A stretch of DNA of 64,000 bases from Aquabacter sediminis (lineage in GTDB: Bacteria > Pseudomonadota > Alphaproteobacteria > Rhizobiales > Xanthobacteraceae). The notes under the pieces are model-generated. The model did no database searches. It saw nothing but the letters and a program-made list of their open reading frames with translations, and was not told where the DNA came from. This document shows, piece after piece, positions 7,178 through 15,856 of the stretch. The first letter of the stretch is position 1, and each line of letters begins with the position of its first letter. The stretch spans positions 1-64,000 of the forward strand of contig NZ_JARBFX010000011.1 of assembly GCF_028863665.1 (NCBI RefSeq), given 5' to 3'. The translations under genes and the position numbers were made by a program.

Positions 7178-8263
7178 TCAGGCCCCCCTCTTGCCCTGCG
7201 TCTCGTTCTCGAACGCCTCCATGCTCTGGTCCAGCCGGTCCACCACCCGGCGCAATTCCTGCTGCTGGGCGCCTTGTACCTCGATCATCTGCTTGAGCAG
7301 CGCCTGTTCGGAGCGCATGTGGGTGACAAGGCCCTGGAGGCTCTCGGCCAGATGCGCCATGGCGGTGGTGACGCGCTGGGAGCCGGCTTCCGTCATGGTG
7401 CGCTCCAGCCGCTCGATGGCCACCACGAGCGGCTCCACATCAAGGGCGGGCGGCGGCGGCAAAGCAAGGGTGGGCAGTTCGGGATGGGCGAGCACCGCCT
7501 CGCGCACCATGGGCACGGGAACGGGCGGGCCGGCCGGGCCATCGCCAATGTCGCGCACGGTGGTGGAGAGCCAGTCTTCCAGGTCCGTATAGAAGCGGTT
7601 CTGCGCCTGGCCCGCCTGGAGGTCCAGGAAGCCCAGCACCAGCGAGCCGGCCAACCCGAAGAGGGAGGACGAGAAGGAGATGCCCATGCCGCCCAAGGGC
7701 GCGGCGAGGCCCCGCTTGATCTCCTCGAACACCGAGCCGCTGTCCGGCTGGATCTCCAGCGCGCCGATCACCCCGCCGATGGAGGAGACGGTCTCCAGCA
7801 AGCCCCAGAAGGTGCCGAGCAGGCCGAGAAAGACCAGGAGGCCAGTGAGATAGCGCGCCGTGTCCCGCGCCTCGTCGAGGCGGGTGCCGATGGAATCCAG
7901 GATGGAGCGCATGGTGGCCTGGGAAATGGCCATGCGGCCCATGCGGTCGCCGAGCAGCGCCGCCATGGGCGCGAGCAAGGTGGGCGCGCGGGAGACGGCA
8001 AGTCCGGGATCGGCGAGGCGGAAGGAATTGACCCATTCCACCTCGGGAAACAGCCGCGACACCTGCCGGATGGCCAGGATGATGCCGATGGCCAGCACGC
8101 CGAAAATGACGCCGTTGAGGCCCGGATTGTTCATGAAGGCGTCGAGGATCTGCCGGTAGAGCACCGCCGCCAAGGCCACGCAGAGCGCCAGGAAGACCAG
8201 CATGCGCACCAGGAAGATGCGCGGGGAGGAGACCTTGAGGAAAGGATCGACGTTGCGCGCCAT
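7178..8263 (-). CDS. MotA/TolQ/ExbB-like membrane protein
   Basis: 361-residue protein with hydrophobic segments at about 15-40 and 48-68 and a MotA/ExbB core (YLTGLLVFLGLLGTFWGLLETV... and APLGGMGISFSSSLFGLAGSLVLGFLDL), the conserved GTFWGL and GMG.SFS..LFGL signatures of proton channels. A long soluble C-terminal region contains helices likely to form a coiled coil. ATG at 8263 is preferred (GGGAG Shine-Dalgarno, sequence MARNVDPFLKVSSPRIF) over the earlier in-frame start. Together with the downstream OmpA-domain protein it forms a stator-like pair; the tight spacing suggests co-translation. Confidence 0.85.
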   Translation of the reverse strand: MARNVDPFLKVSSPRIFLVRMLVFLALCVALAAVLYRQILDAFMNNPGLNGVIFGVLAIGIILAIRQVSRLFPEVEWVNSFRLADPGLAVSRAPTLLAPMAALLGDRMGRMAISQATMRSILDSIGTRLDEARDTARYLTGLLVFLGLLGTFWGLLETVSSIGGVIGALEIQPDSGSVFEEIKRGLAAPLGGMGISFSSSLFGLAGSLVLGFLDLQAGQAQNRFYTDLEDWLSTTVRDIGDGPAGPPVPVPMVREAVLAHPELPTLALPPPPALDVEPLVVAIERLERTMTEAGSQRVTTAMAHLAESLQGLVTHMRSEQALLKQMIEVQGAQQQELRRVVDRLDQSMEAFENETQGKRGA

Positions 8264-8517
8264 GGATGCTCCCGCGTCCTTCCAGCCCTGAAATCCCGAT
8301 CCGCGCGCCGCCGGCGCAAGGCGCGCGGCGGGGCCGGACCTCCCCCAGACCATAAGGCCGGAGGGCGGCCAAGGTTCCGCCCGCGACGGCAGAACCTGGA
8401 CCCGGGACGATCATGTTCGGGGGGGACTATGGCACACGCGGTCCCAAAAGGAACCCGTGGCGGGCACACAGATGCGCGGTGCGCCGCCGCTTTGGAACGC
8501 CCTTAAAGAGGGGAAGC

Positions 8518-8537
8518 GCCGGGCGAAGGCGCCCGGC
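8518..8537 (-). terminator. Hairpin after the inositol monophosphatase gene
   Basis: An 8-base GCCGGGCG/CGCCCGGC stem with a 4-base loop lies just downstream of the stop at 8546. On the - strand it is followed by a pyrimidine stretch with only a short T run, so it is a plausible but imperfect intrinsic terminator. Confidence 0.5.
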
Positions 8538-8545
8538 GGCACGTC

Positions 8546-9334
8546 TCAGGCGGCCTTGAGGAGCGCCAGCAGGTCGCGGTGGATCACCTCATTGCCGGCG
8601 ATCACGCTGCCCTTTTCCAGCACCTTGTCGCCGCCGTCGAGGTCATAGACATAGCCGCCCGCCTCGCGCACCAGGATCATGCCGGCCGCCATGTCCCAAG
8701 GCGAGAGGTCGCGCTCCCAGAAGGCATCGAAGCGGCCGGAGGCCACCCAGGCGAGATCCAGCGCGGCGGCGCCGGTGCGGCGCAGGCCCGCCACCTGCGT
8801 CTGCACGGCGGCCAGTTCGCGGTTGAACTGGCGGTGATCGCCCCGGCCCAGATGCGGCAGGCCGCAGCAGATGACCGATTCCCGCAGCAGGCGCCGGCCC
8901 GCCACCCGCAGGCGGCGGTCGTTGAGATAGGCGCCCTGGCCCTTCTCGGCGATGTAGAGCTCGTCGGTGACGGGGTTGAAGATGACGCCCGCATAGGGAA
9001 CGCCATTGCGCACCAGCGCCACGGAGATGGCGAAGAGCGGGATGCCGTGCAGGAAGTTGGTGGTGCCGTCGAGGGGGTCGATGACCCACTCATTCAGGGG
9101 GTCCGTGCCCTCCACCCGGCCGCGCTCCTCCATGAGGAAGCCATAGCCGGGGCGGGCGCGGGAGAGTTCCGCATAAAGCGTGTCCTCGGCCTTGCGGTCC
9201 GCGGCCGAGACGAAATTGGCGGGGCCCTTGGCGGAGACCTGGAGATTCTCCACCTCGCCGAAATCGCGGACGAGGGCGCGGCCGGCCTTGCGGACGGCCT
9301 GGACCATGACGGTGATGAGCGGAGTGCGGATCAT
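8546..9334 (-). CDS. suhB: Inositol monophosphatase family protein (SuhB-like)
   Basis: 262-residue Mg-dependent phosphatase of the inositol monophosphatase/SuhB family. The metal-binding signature WVIDPLDGTTNFLHG is present, with the upstream E-E of LMEERGRVEGTD and the second signature SPWDMAAGMILVREAGG. ATG at 9334 (MIRTPLITVMVQAVRKAG) is chosen because an AGGA site precedes it and this matches the family start; the open frame further upstream looks non-coding. Usual roles are hydrolysis of inositol phosphates or a regulatory RNA-polymerase-linked function (SuhB); which applies here is not visible. Monocistronic, with a hairpin downstream. Confidence 0.88.
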   Translation of the reverse strand: MIRTPLITVMVQAVRKAGRALVRDFGEVENLQVSAKGPANFVSAADRKAEDTLYAELSRARPGYGFLMEERGRVEGTDPLNEWVIDPLDGTTNFLHGIPLFAISVALVRNGVPYAGVIFNPVTDELYIAEKGQGAYLNDRRLRVAGRRLLRESVICCGLPHLGRGDHRQFNRELAAVQTQVAGLRRTGAAALDLAWVASGRFDAFWERDLSPWDMAAGMILVREAGGYVYDLDGGDKVLEKGSVIAGNEVIHRDLLALLKAA

Positions 9335-9520
9335 GTGCTTTTCCTGCCGCGGACGCGGGCGAAGGCCGCATGCGGCAGCCGGGAACGTTTGGGTTGCGCT
9401 CCGTGTGCCCGTCCGCCGCCGCGCCGTCAAGGCGCCGCCGGCGGGGGGCAGCCCTGCTCCCGCCGCGAATCGGGGCGCGGGGCACTGCCAACGCTCCCGC
9501 CGCACCGGGCCACCGCCAGG

Positions 9521-11881
9521 CTATTTCTGCCGGCGCTTCATGGCCTCTGCCATCGCGGCCGCGAGCGCGCCGCCTGCCGGTTCCGCGCCCCGCCCCGGCG
9601 CACCCGCGGGCGGGCGGCCCTTGCCAGGCCCGCCGGAGGGACCGCCCGAACCACCCTTGGGTGGCATGGGCCGCTCGCCCCCGCGCGCGCCACCGGGGGC
9701 GGGACGGGTGCCGTCCTCCTTGCGCATGGACAAGGCGATGCGCTTCCTCTGCGCATCCACCTCCACCACCCGCACCTTCACCACGTCGCCGGCCTTGACC
9801 ACCTCATGGGGGTCCTTCACGAAGCGGTCCGCCAGGGCGGAGATGTGCACCAGCCCGTCCTGGTGGACGCCGATATCCACGAAGGCGCCGAAGGCGGCGA
9901 CGTTCGTCACCGTGCCTTCCAGCACCATGCCAGGGCGCAGATCGGAGATCTTCTCCACCCCCTCGGCGAAGGTGGCGGTCTTGAATTGCGGGCGCGGGTC
10001 GCGGCCGGGCTTTTCCAGTTCGCGCAGGATGTCCTTCACCGTGGGCAGGCCGAAGCGGTCATCCACGAAGACGGCAGGGTCCAGCGCCTGGAGGGTGGAG
10101 GCATCGCCCATGAGGGTGCGCAAGTCCCGCCCGCAGGCGGCGACGATCTTCTTGGCCAGCCCATAGGCCTCGGGATGGACCGAGGAGGCGTCCAGCGGCT
10201 CGGCGCCATCGGGAATGCGCAGGAAGCCGGCGGACAATTCGAACGTGCGGGCGCCCAAACGCGGCACGTCCATCAATTGCTTGCGGGTGCGGAAGGGGCC
10301 ATTGGCGTTGCGATGGGCGACGATGGCCTCCGCCAGGGCCGTGCCGAGGCCGGAAATGCGCGCCAGCAGCGAGGCCGAAGCGGTGTTGAGGTCGACGCCC
10401 ACCGCATTCACCGCATCCTCCACCACGGCGTCCAGCGCCTTGGCGAGGCGGGACTGGTCCACGTCGTGCTGGTATTGGCCGACCCCGATGGATTTCGGCT
10501 CGATCTTCACCAGTTCCGCCAGCGGGTCCTGGAGGCGGCGGGCGATGGAGACCGCGCCGCGCAGCGACACGTCGATATCCGGCATTTCCGCCGCCGCCAC
10601 GGCGGAGGCGGAATAGACCGAGGCGCCGGCCTCGCTCACCACCACCTTCAAAGGCTTGGGTGGGGGCAGCAGGCCCAGGAGGTCGGCGGTGAGCTTCTCG
10701 GTCTCGCGGCTGGCCGTGCCGTTGCCGATGGCGATCAGCTCCACATTATGGGCACGGATGAGCCGCACCAGTTCCGCCTGCGCGCCCGCCACATCGTTGC
10801 GCGGCTGGAAGGGATAGATGGTGGAAGTGGCCACCAGCTTGCCGGTGCCGTCCACCACCGCCACCTTCACGCCGGTGCGGATGCCGGGGTCCAGGCCCAT
10901 GGTGGCGCGCGAGCCGGCGGGGGCGGCCAGCAGCAGATCCTTGAGGTTGCGGGCGAAGACGCGGATGGCCTCCTCTTCCGCCCGCTCGGTCATCTCGCCC
11001 ATGAGTTCGACCGACAGATGCAGGGAGAGCTTCACCCGCCAGGCCCAGCGGGCCACATCGCGCAGGAAGGCATCGCCCGGCCCGCCGGCGGGCGCGATGC
11101 CCACCACCTGGGCGATGATGCGCTCCACCGGCTTCACCGGCGAGGGATCGTCCGCATCCACCTCCAGATCGAGGGTGAGCATCTCCTCATTGCGCCCGCG
11201 CAGCATGGCGAGCGCCCGGTGGCTGGGGACGGCGGACCAGCGCTCGGAATGGTCGAAATAGTCGCGGAACTTGGCGCCCGCCTCTTCCTTGCCGGCGATC
11301 ACCTTGGCGCGCAGCACGGCCTTGGCCTTCATATGGGCGCGCAGGCGGCCCACCAGATCGGCATTTTCCGAAAACCGCTCCACCAATATGTCGCGGGCGC
11401 CCTCCAGCGCCGCCTTGGCGTCCGCCACCTCTTCGCAGAGATAGGCGGCGGCGAGCTCCGCCGGCACCTTGGCGCGGTCGGCGAGGATGGCGTCGGCCAG
11501 CGGCTCAAGGCCGCGCTCGCGGGCGATCTGCGCCTTGGTGCGCCGCTTGGGCTTGAAGGGGAGGTAGAGGTCCTCCAGCTCCGCCTTGGTGGTGGCGCCG
11601 GCGATGCGGGCGGAAAGGTCGTCGGTGAGCTTGCCCTGGCTGTCGATGGAATTGCGCACGCTCGCCCGCCGCGCCTCCAGCTCGCGCAGATAGGACAGGC
11701 GCTCCTCCAGGGTGCGCAGCTGGGTGTCATCGAGGCCGCCGGTGACTTCCTTGCGATAGCGGGCGATGAAGGGCACGGTGGCGCCCTCGTCCAAGAGCCC
11801 CACCGCCGCATTCACCTGGGCCGGCGTGGCGCCGATCTCCTGAGCGATGGTGCGGGCGATCTGGACGGGTTCTGCGGCCAT
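9521..11881 (-). CDS. tex: Transcription accessory protein Tex
   Basis: 786-residue cytoplasmic RNA-binding protein, the normal length for Tex. In order: the N-terminal helical Tex region ([34 protein letters not shown]), a YqgF-like RNase-H fold beginning near residue 320 ([17 protein letters not shown]), helix-hairpin-helix repeats ([15 protein letters not shown]), and an S1 RNA-binding domain near 645-720 ([29 protein letters not shown]). A Gly/Pro/Arg-rich tail of about 60 residues follows. The start ATG at 11881 follows a GAGAGG site. Tex is linked to transcription elongation and RNA handling. Confidence 0.96.
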   Translation of the reverse strand: MAAEPVQIARTIAQEIGATPAQVNAAVGLLDEGATVPFIARYRKEVTGGLDDTQLRTLEERLSYLRELEARRASVRNSIDSQGKLTDDLSARIAGATTKAELEDLYLPFKPKRRTKAQIARERGLEPLADAILADRAKVPAELAAAYLCEEVADAKAALEGARDILVERFSENADLVGRLRAHMKAKAVLRAKVIAGKEEAGAKFRDYFDHSERWSAVPSHRALAMLRGRNEEMLTLDLEVDADDPSPVKPVERIIAQVVGIAPAGGPGDAFLRDVARWAWRVKLSLHLSVELMGEMTERAEEEAIRVFARNLKDLLLAAPAGSRATMGLDPGIRTGVKVAVVDGTGKLVATSTIYPFQPRNDVAGAQAELVRLIRAHNVELIAIGNGTASRETEKLTADLLGLLPPPKPLKVVVSEAGASVYSASAVAAAEMPDIDVSLRGAVSIARRLQDPLAELVKIEPKSIGVGQYQHDVDQSRLAKALDAVVEDAVNAVGVDLNTASASLLARISGLGTALAEAIVAHRNANGPFRTRKQLMDVPRLGARTFELSAGFLRIPDGAEPLDASSVHPEAYGLAKKIVAACGRDLRTLMGDASTLQALDPAVFVDDRFGLPTVKDILRELEKPGRDPRPQFKTATFAEGVEKISDLRPGMVLEGTVTNVAAFGAFVDIGVHQDGLVHISALADRFVKDPHEVVKAGDVVKVRVVEVDAQRKRIALSMRKEDGTRPAPGGARGGERPMPPKGGSGGPSGGPGKGRPPAGAPGRGAEPAGGALAAAMAEAMKRRQK

Positions 11882-11897
11882 GGAAACCTCTCACAAA

Positions 11898-11916
11898 GGG
11901 GCATGTCTTATGCCCC
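11898..11916. promoter_or_regulatory. Hairpin between gltS and tex
   Basis: GGGGCAT and ATGCCCC form a perfect 7-base inverted repeat with a 5-base loop. It lies 17 bases upstream of the tex start, between the gltS stop and tex. On the - strand it ends in only three T, so it could be a weak gltS terminator or a leader hairpin affecting tex; the sequence does not decide. Confidence 0.45.
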
Positions 11917-11977
11917 AAAGGGGAGGTGCGGGCAAAATCGGGCCGATCCGGGGCGCGCGCCCTTCTCTTCCCCAGGC

Positions 11978-13183
11978 TCAGCGCACCATGAAGCCGATGG
12001 CGAGCGCGTTGGCGATGTCGATGAAGAAGGCCGACACCAAAGGCAGGATGATGAAGGCGGTGGGCGCCGGGCCGTGCACCTTGGTCACCGCCGTCATGTT
12101 GGCGATGGCGGTCGGGGTGGCGCCGAGGCTGATGCCGGTGAAGCCAGCCGAGATCACCGCCGCCTGGTAGTTCCGCCCCATGGCGGGGAACACCACGAGG
12201 AGGATGTAGACCACCGACACCAGCGTCTGCAGGCCCAGCACCAGCACCAAGGCGAGGCCCAGTCCGCTCAGGGTCCACAATTGCAGGCTCATGAGCGACA
12301 TGGCCAGGAACACGTTCAGCGACAGGTCGGACACCAGCGCCAGCGCCGCCGTGCGCGTCGGCCAGGGCAGGCGCGGCAGGGCGCGGGGCACCAAATTGGT
12401 GAGCACGATGGCCACCAGCAGGCACACCACGAACATGGGCAGCTTCAGCCCCGTGGCCTCCACCGCCTCCTCCAGCGCGAAGGCGATGAGGATGGCGATG
12501 TTGAGCACCAGGAGGGTGCTCAGCACGTCCACATGGGTGATGGGCGGCTTGGGCGCGGCCTTTTCGGTCGACAGTCCCATCACTGGACCGCCATCGGCCT
12601 CGCCCTTCAGACGGAAGCGGTTGATGAGGAAGCCGGCAATGGGGCCGCCCACGAGGCTCGCCAGCACGAGGCCCAGCGTGGCGCTGGCAATGCCGAGCTC
12701 CAGCGCGTTGGTGAGACCGAAGCGCTCCGTGAGCAGCGGCGCCCAGGCGATGGTGGTGCCGTGGCCGCCAATGAGCGACACCGAGCCCAAGAGCGGCGCC
12801 ACGCCCTCCGGCAGGCCGAGCACGGCGGAGGCACCGAGCGCGGTGGCGTTCTGGAGGCCGAGATAGACGAGGGTGAGCAGAAGCAGGATCACCAGCGGCC
12901 GCCCGCCGGCGATGAGGTCCGCAAAGCGCGCGTTGAGGCCGATGCCGGTGAAGAAATAAAGCAGCAGCATGTCGCGGGCCTGGAGATCGAAGGTCACCGC
13001 CACCCCCACCACCCGGTAGGCGAGAAGGGTCACCACCGCCACCAGGAGGCCGCCCGTGACCGCTTCCGGAATGTTCCAGCGCCGCAGCGGCGGGATCGCC
13101 CTGTTGAGCCCGGCGCCGAGAAAATAGACCACGATGGCCAGCGTGAAGGTGAGGAGGCCCGACACCTCTAGAATGACCGGCAT
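11978..13183 (-). CDS. gltS: Sodium/glutamate symporter GltS
   Basis: 401-residue inner-membrane protein of the GltS (ESS) family, which takes up glutamate with sodium. It has about ten hydrophobic segments and the two family re-entrant-loop motifs: SVSLIGGHGTTIAWAP in the first half and SAGFTGISLGATPTAIANM in the second, the expected inverted-repeat layout. Length is normal. The ATG at 13183 follows an AAGAGGGG site. It stands alone between tex and an unrelated operon. Confidence 0.92.
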   Translation of the reverse strand: MPVILEVSGLLTFTLAIVVYFLGAGLNRAIPPLRRWNIPEAVTGGLLVAVVTLLAYRVVGVAVTFDLQARDMLLLYFFTGIGLNARFADLIAGGRPLVILLLLTLVYLGLQNATALGASAVLGLPEGVAPLLGSVSLIGGHGTTIAWAPLLTERFGLTNALELGIASATLGLVLASLVGGPIAGFLINRFRLKGEADGGPVMGLSTEKAAPKPPITHVDVLSTLLVLNIAILIAFALEEAVEATGLKLPMFVVCLLVAIVLTNLVPRALPRLPWPTRTAALALVSDLSLNVFLAMSLMSLQLWTLSGLGLALVLVLGLQTLVSVVYILLVVFPAMGRNYQAAVISAGFTGISLGATPTAIANMTAVTKVHGPAPTAFIILPLVSAFFIDIANALAIGFMVR

Positions 13184-13216
13184 GTCGCCCCTCTTTGTGC
13201 TGCCAACGCCTTTCCC

Positions 13217-13849
13217 TTAGCCGCAATCGGCGGCTGTGGCCAATCCGGCGGGGCGCAACGCTGCCATGAGGTGGGCCTTGATCTCCTGCCCCACCATCGA
13301 CGCGTGGGTCTGCGCCAGGTCATGATCGCCGCCCGCCAGCACCCGCAGGCGCGCCTGCGGCAGCAGCGCCGCCAGCCGCGCGCCCACCGCAACCGGGCTG
13401 ATGGGATCGGCATCGCCCCACAGGAGCAAGGCCGGCGCGGAGATGGCGGGGATCTGCGCCGAGAGATCCGGCACCGGATCGGCGATCCAGCGCGCGGCAT
13501 TGGGAAAGGCGGCGAAATAGGCCGGCCGCCAGTCCGAGCCGCCGAGATCGGCCACCGGCACGCCGCCGGACGTCACCGCCAGCACCAGCCCCTTCACCAG
13601 ATGGGGGAAGGCGAGCGCCAGCCTGATGGCCACCACCCCGCCCATGGACTGGGCGATCAGAACCACCGGCTCGGTGATTTCGCGCGCCGCGAGGGCCACG
13701 AGGTCGTCCAGCCCCCCTATCCCCGGCGCGGGCGGCTCGGCGCCCAGCCCCGGCCAGGAGAGGAACACGCCTTCCACGCCCGCCGCCTCGGCGGCCGCAC
13801 GCCAGAAGGACGCGGCACCGGAGGCACCGGGCAGGAAAAGCGTCTTCAT
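13217..13849 (-). CDS. Alpha/beta hydrolase
   Basis: 210-residue soluble alpha/beta-fold hydrolase. The nucleophile elbow is IAQSMGGVVA (Ser in Q-S-M-G-G), the acid is likely in LLLWGDADPISP, and the His in LAGGDHDLAQTH. The N-terminus MKTLFLPGASGAASFW carries the oxyanion-loop region. The ATG at 13849 overlaps the stop of the upstream UPF0114 gene (ATGA), fixing the start; a longer open frame upstream is a shadow. It is the last gene of a four-gene operon with a patatin, a GntP permease and the UPF0114 protein. Substrate unknown. Confidence 0.85.
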   Translation of the reverse strand: MKTLFLPGASGAASFWRAAAEAAGVEGVFLSWPGLGAEPPAPGIGGLDDLVALAAREITEPVVLIAQSMGGVVAIRLALAFPHLVKGLVLAVTSGGVPVADLGGSDWRPAYFAAFPNAARWIADPVPDLSAQIPAISAPALLLWGDADPISPVAVGARLAALLPQARLRVLAGGDHDLAQTHASMVGQEIKAHLMAALRPAGLATAADCG

Positions 13850-14364
13850 CCCTGCTCTCCCCCGCGGGTGAAGCGGTCGGTGAGCGCCAGCACCGCATAG
13901 CCGGCGATGAAGACCATGTTGGCCACCACCAGCCATTTGACCTGCGTTTCGCTGACCGAGGTCTCCAGCCGCATCATGGCTTTCAGCAAGGTGATGGAGG
14001 TGATGGCCATGAGGGAAGCAAACAGCTTCAGCTTGAGGCCGGAGAAGGTGATGCGGGTCATCCAGTCCGGCCAGCCGGTGGCGCCGTCCGGGCCTGTCTT
14101 TTCCACATCGATCTTCTCGACGAAATTCTCGTAGCCCGAGGAGATGACGATCACCAGCAGCCCGCCCACCAAGGCCAGATCGATGAGGGTGAGCAGGGCC
14201 ATGATGACCTGCGTGTCCGTCAGGGACGGCAAGGCCCACGCAAACTGCCAGAGCTGGAGCGCGAAGGCGACCACCAGCAAGCCGAGCCCGGCGATGAGGC
14301 CCATGAAGAGGGGCACCATGGCCCAGCGGCTCAGCAGCACGAGGCGCACGATCAGCTTGCGCAT
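13846..14364 (-). CDS. UPF0114/YqhA family membrane protein
   Basis: 172-residue inner-membrane protein of the YqhA (TIGR00645, UPF0114) family. There are hydrophobic segments near residues 8-38, 52-75 and 142-165, and the family stretch VISSGYENFVEKIDVE followed by WMTRITFSGLKLKLFASLMAITSI. The function of the family is not established. It sits 19 bases downstream of the GntP permease and is translationally coupled to the hydrolase that follows. Confidence 0.9.
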   Translation of the reverse strand: MRKLIVRLVLLSRWAMVPLFMGLIAGLGLLVVAFALQLWQFAWALPSLTDTQVIMALLTLIDLALVGGLLVIVISSGYENFVEKIDVEKTGPDGATGWPDWMTRITFSGLKLKLFASLMAITSITLLKAMMRLETSVSETQVKWLVVANMVFIAGYAVLALTDRFTRGGEQG

Positions 14365-14383
14365 GGCCCCCCTCCCCGCGGGT

Positions 14384-15856
14384 TCAGAAACTGCCGAACA
14401 CGGTGCCGAGCCCGATCACCACCGCCAGCGCCAGCACCGCGCCCACGATGGCGGCCATGACGATGTCGAGGTAGCCCTCCTTGTGGGTCACCCCGCACAC
14501 GGACAGCAGCGTCACCACGGCGCCATTGTGGGGCAGGCTGTCCAGCGTGCCCGAGCCGATCACCGCCACCCGGTGCAGCAAGGACGGGTCCATGCCGATG
14601 GCGGCGGCAAGCTTCATATAAGTGGGGCCGAGCGCATCGAGGGCGATGGTCAGGCCGCCCGAGGCGGAGCCGGTGAGCGCAGCCAGGATGTTTGTGGCCA
14701 CCGCCAGCGACACCAGCGGCCCGCCGCCGATGGAGAGCACCCAGTCCCGCACGTCGGCGAAGGCCGGCAAGGCGGCGACGATGGCGCCGAAGCCGACGAG
14801 GCTCGCCACCGAGAAGATGGGCAGCACGGAGGCGTTGGAGCCCGCGCTCATGGTGGCCCGCAATTCCGGCACCGAGCGGAAGTTGAGCGCCACCACCACC
14901 ACGATGGCGCACAGCAGCGCCACCATCACCGACCACACGCCCCCCACCGCCGAGAGCGAGGTGGCACCCCAGCGCTCCTGCACCAGGAAGTCCACATTCA
15001 TCCGCGGCAGGATGACGAAGGACATGAGCAGGTTGACCACGATCACCACCACGATGGGCAAAGCCGCGAACAGGATGGGCGGCTCCTTCAAGGCGTGGTC
15101 GGAGGCGTGGATCTCGGAGGGATCGAACTCCCGCGCCGTGGTGGCGCGCTCGCGGATGATGGGGTCCTCCACCGCCCGTTCGGCGGAGGCGTCATCGGGC
15201 GCCAGGGTCGTGGGGCCGAAGCCCTCGCCCTTGGCCCGCGCGGCATTCTCCGCCCGCTTCAGCCACCACATGCCGAAGGCCAGCATCACAGCCGAGGCGA
15301 TGATGCCGAGCCCCGGCGCCGCGAACGGCGTGGTGCCGAAGAAGGGCATGGGAATGGCATTCTGGATGGAGGGCGTGCCGGGCATGGCCGACATGGTGAA
15401 GGTGGAGGTGCCGAGCGCGATGGCCGCCGGCATCAGCCGGCGCGGCACGCCGGAGGCGCGGAACAAAGCGGTGGCCATGGGCGCCAGCACGAAGAAGGCG
15501 ACGAACAGGCTGACGCCGCCATAGGTCACCACCGCCCCGGCCAGCACCACGGCCAAGATCGCCCGCTGCGGCCCAAGCTTGCCCGTCATATAGGTGGCGA
15601 TGGAGGCGACCGAGCCGGAATCCTCCATCAGCTTGCCGAACAGGGCGCCCAGCAGGAACAGCGGCATGAACTGGGCCACGAAGCCCGCCGCCGTCAGCAT
15701 GAAGGTCTGCGTCCAGGAGGCGAGCAGCGGCTCGCCGGAAAAGGCTGCCGCCACAAGCCCCGATATGGGCGCCAGGAGCAGGATGCTCCAGCCCCGGAAG
15801 GCGAGGAAGATGAGAAGGCCGAGGCCGGCCAGGATGCCGAGAAGTCCCACGCTCAC
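14384..15856 (-). CDS. GntP-family permease
   Basis: 490-residue inner-membrane transporter of the gluconate/GntP-type superfamily, with about twelve hydrophobic segments. Recognisable stretches are FMPLFLLGALFGKLMEDSGS, the STFTMSAMPGTPSIQNAIP loop, and the C-terminal LTGSASGGLTIALDALG and SGTLDSLPHNGAVVTLL. Members carry gluconate, hydroxyacids or short carboxylates; the substrate here is unknown. The start is GTG at 15856, overlapping the patatin stop (GTGA), or GTG at 15850, which is better spaced from GGAAGGGG. The long upstream extension of the frame is the patatin gene read in another frame. Confidence 0.86.
   Translation of the reverse strand: MSVGLLGILAGLGLLIFLAFRGWSILLLAPISGLVAAAFSGEPLLASWTQTFMLTAAGFVAQFMPLFLLGALFGKLMEDSGSVASIATYMTGKLGPQRAILAVVLAGAVVTYGGVSLFVAFFVLAPMATALFRASGVPRRLMPAAIALGTSTFTMSAMPGTPSIQNAIPMPFFGTTPFAAPGLGIIASAVMLAFGMWWLKRAENAARAKGEGFGPTTLAPDDASAERAVEDPIIRERATTAREFDPSEIHASDHALKEPPILFAALPIVVVIVVNLLMSFVILPRMNVDFLVQERWGATSLSAVGGVWSVMVALLCAIVVVVALNFRSVPELRATMSAGSNASVLPIFSVASLVGFGAIVAALPAFADVRDWVLSIGGGPLVSLAVATNILAALTGSASGGLTIALDALGPTYMKLAAAIGMDPSLLHRVAVIGSGTLDSLPHNGAVVTLLSVCGVTHKEGYLDIVMAAIVGAVLALAVVIGLGTVFGSF

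Noticed and set aside
6155-8263. Zorya anti-phage system (ZorA/ZorB)
   Set aside because: The pair has MotA and OmpA domains, but the MotA-like protein is too short for ZorA and no ZorC/ZorD/ZorE-type partner genes are near. The widespread non-flagellar alphaproteobacterial pair explains it better.
8579-13171. Very long + strand open frame of about 1530 codons opposite suhB, tex and gltS
   Set aside because: A shadow of high-GC genes on the other strand: rich in His, Gln, Gly and Arg with no domain, while the - strand genes carry clear motifs.
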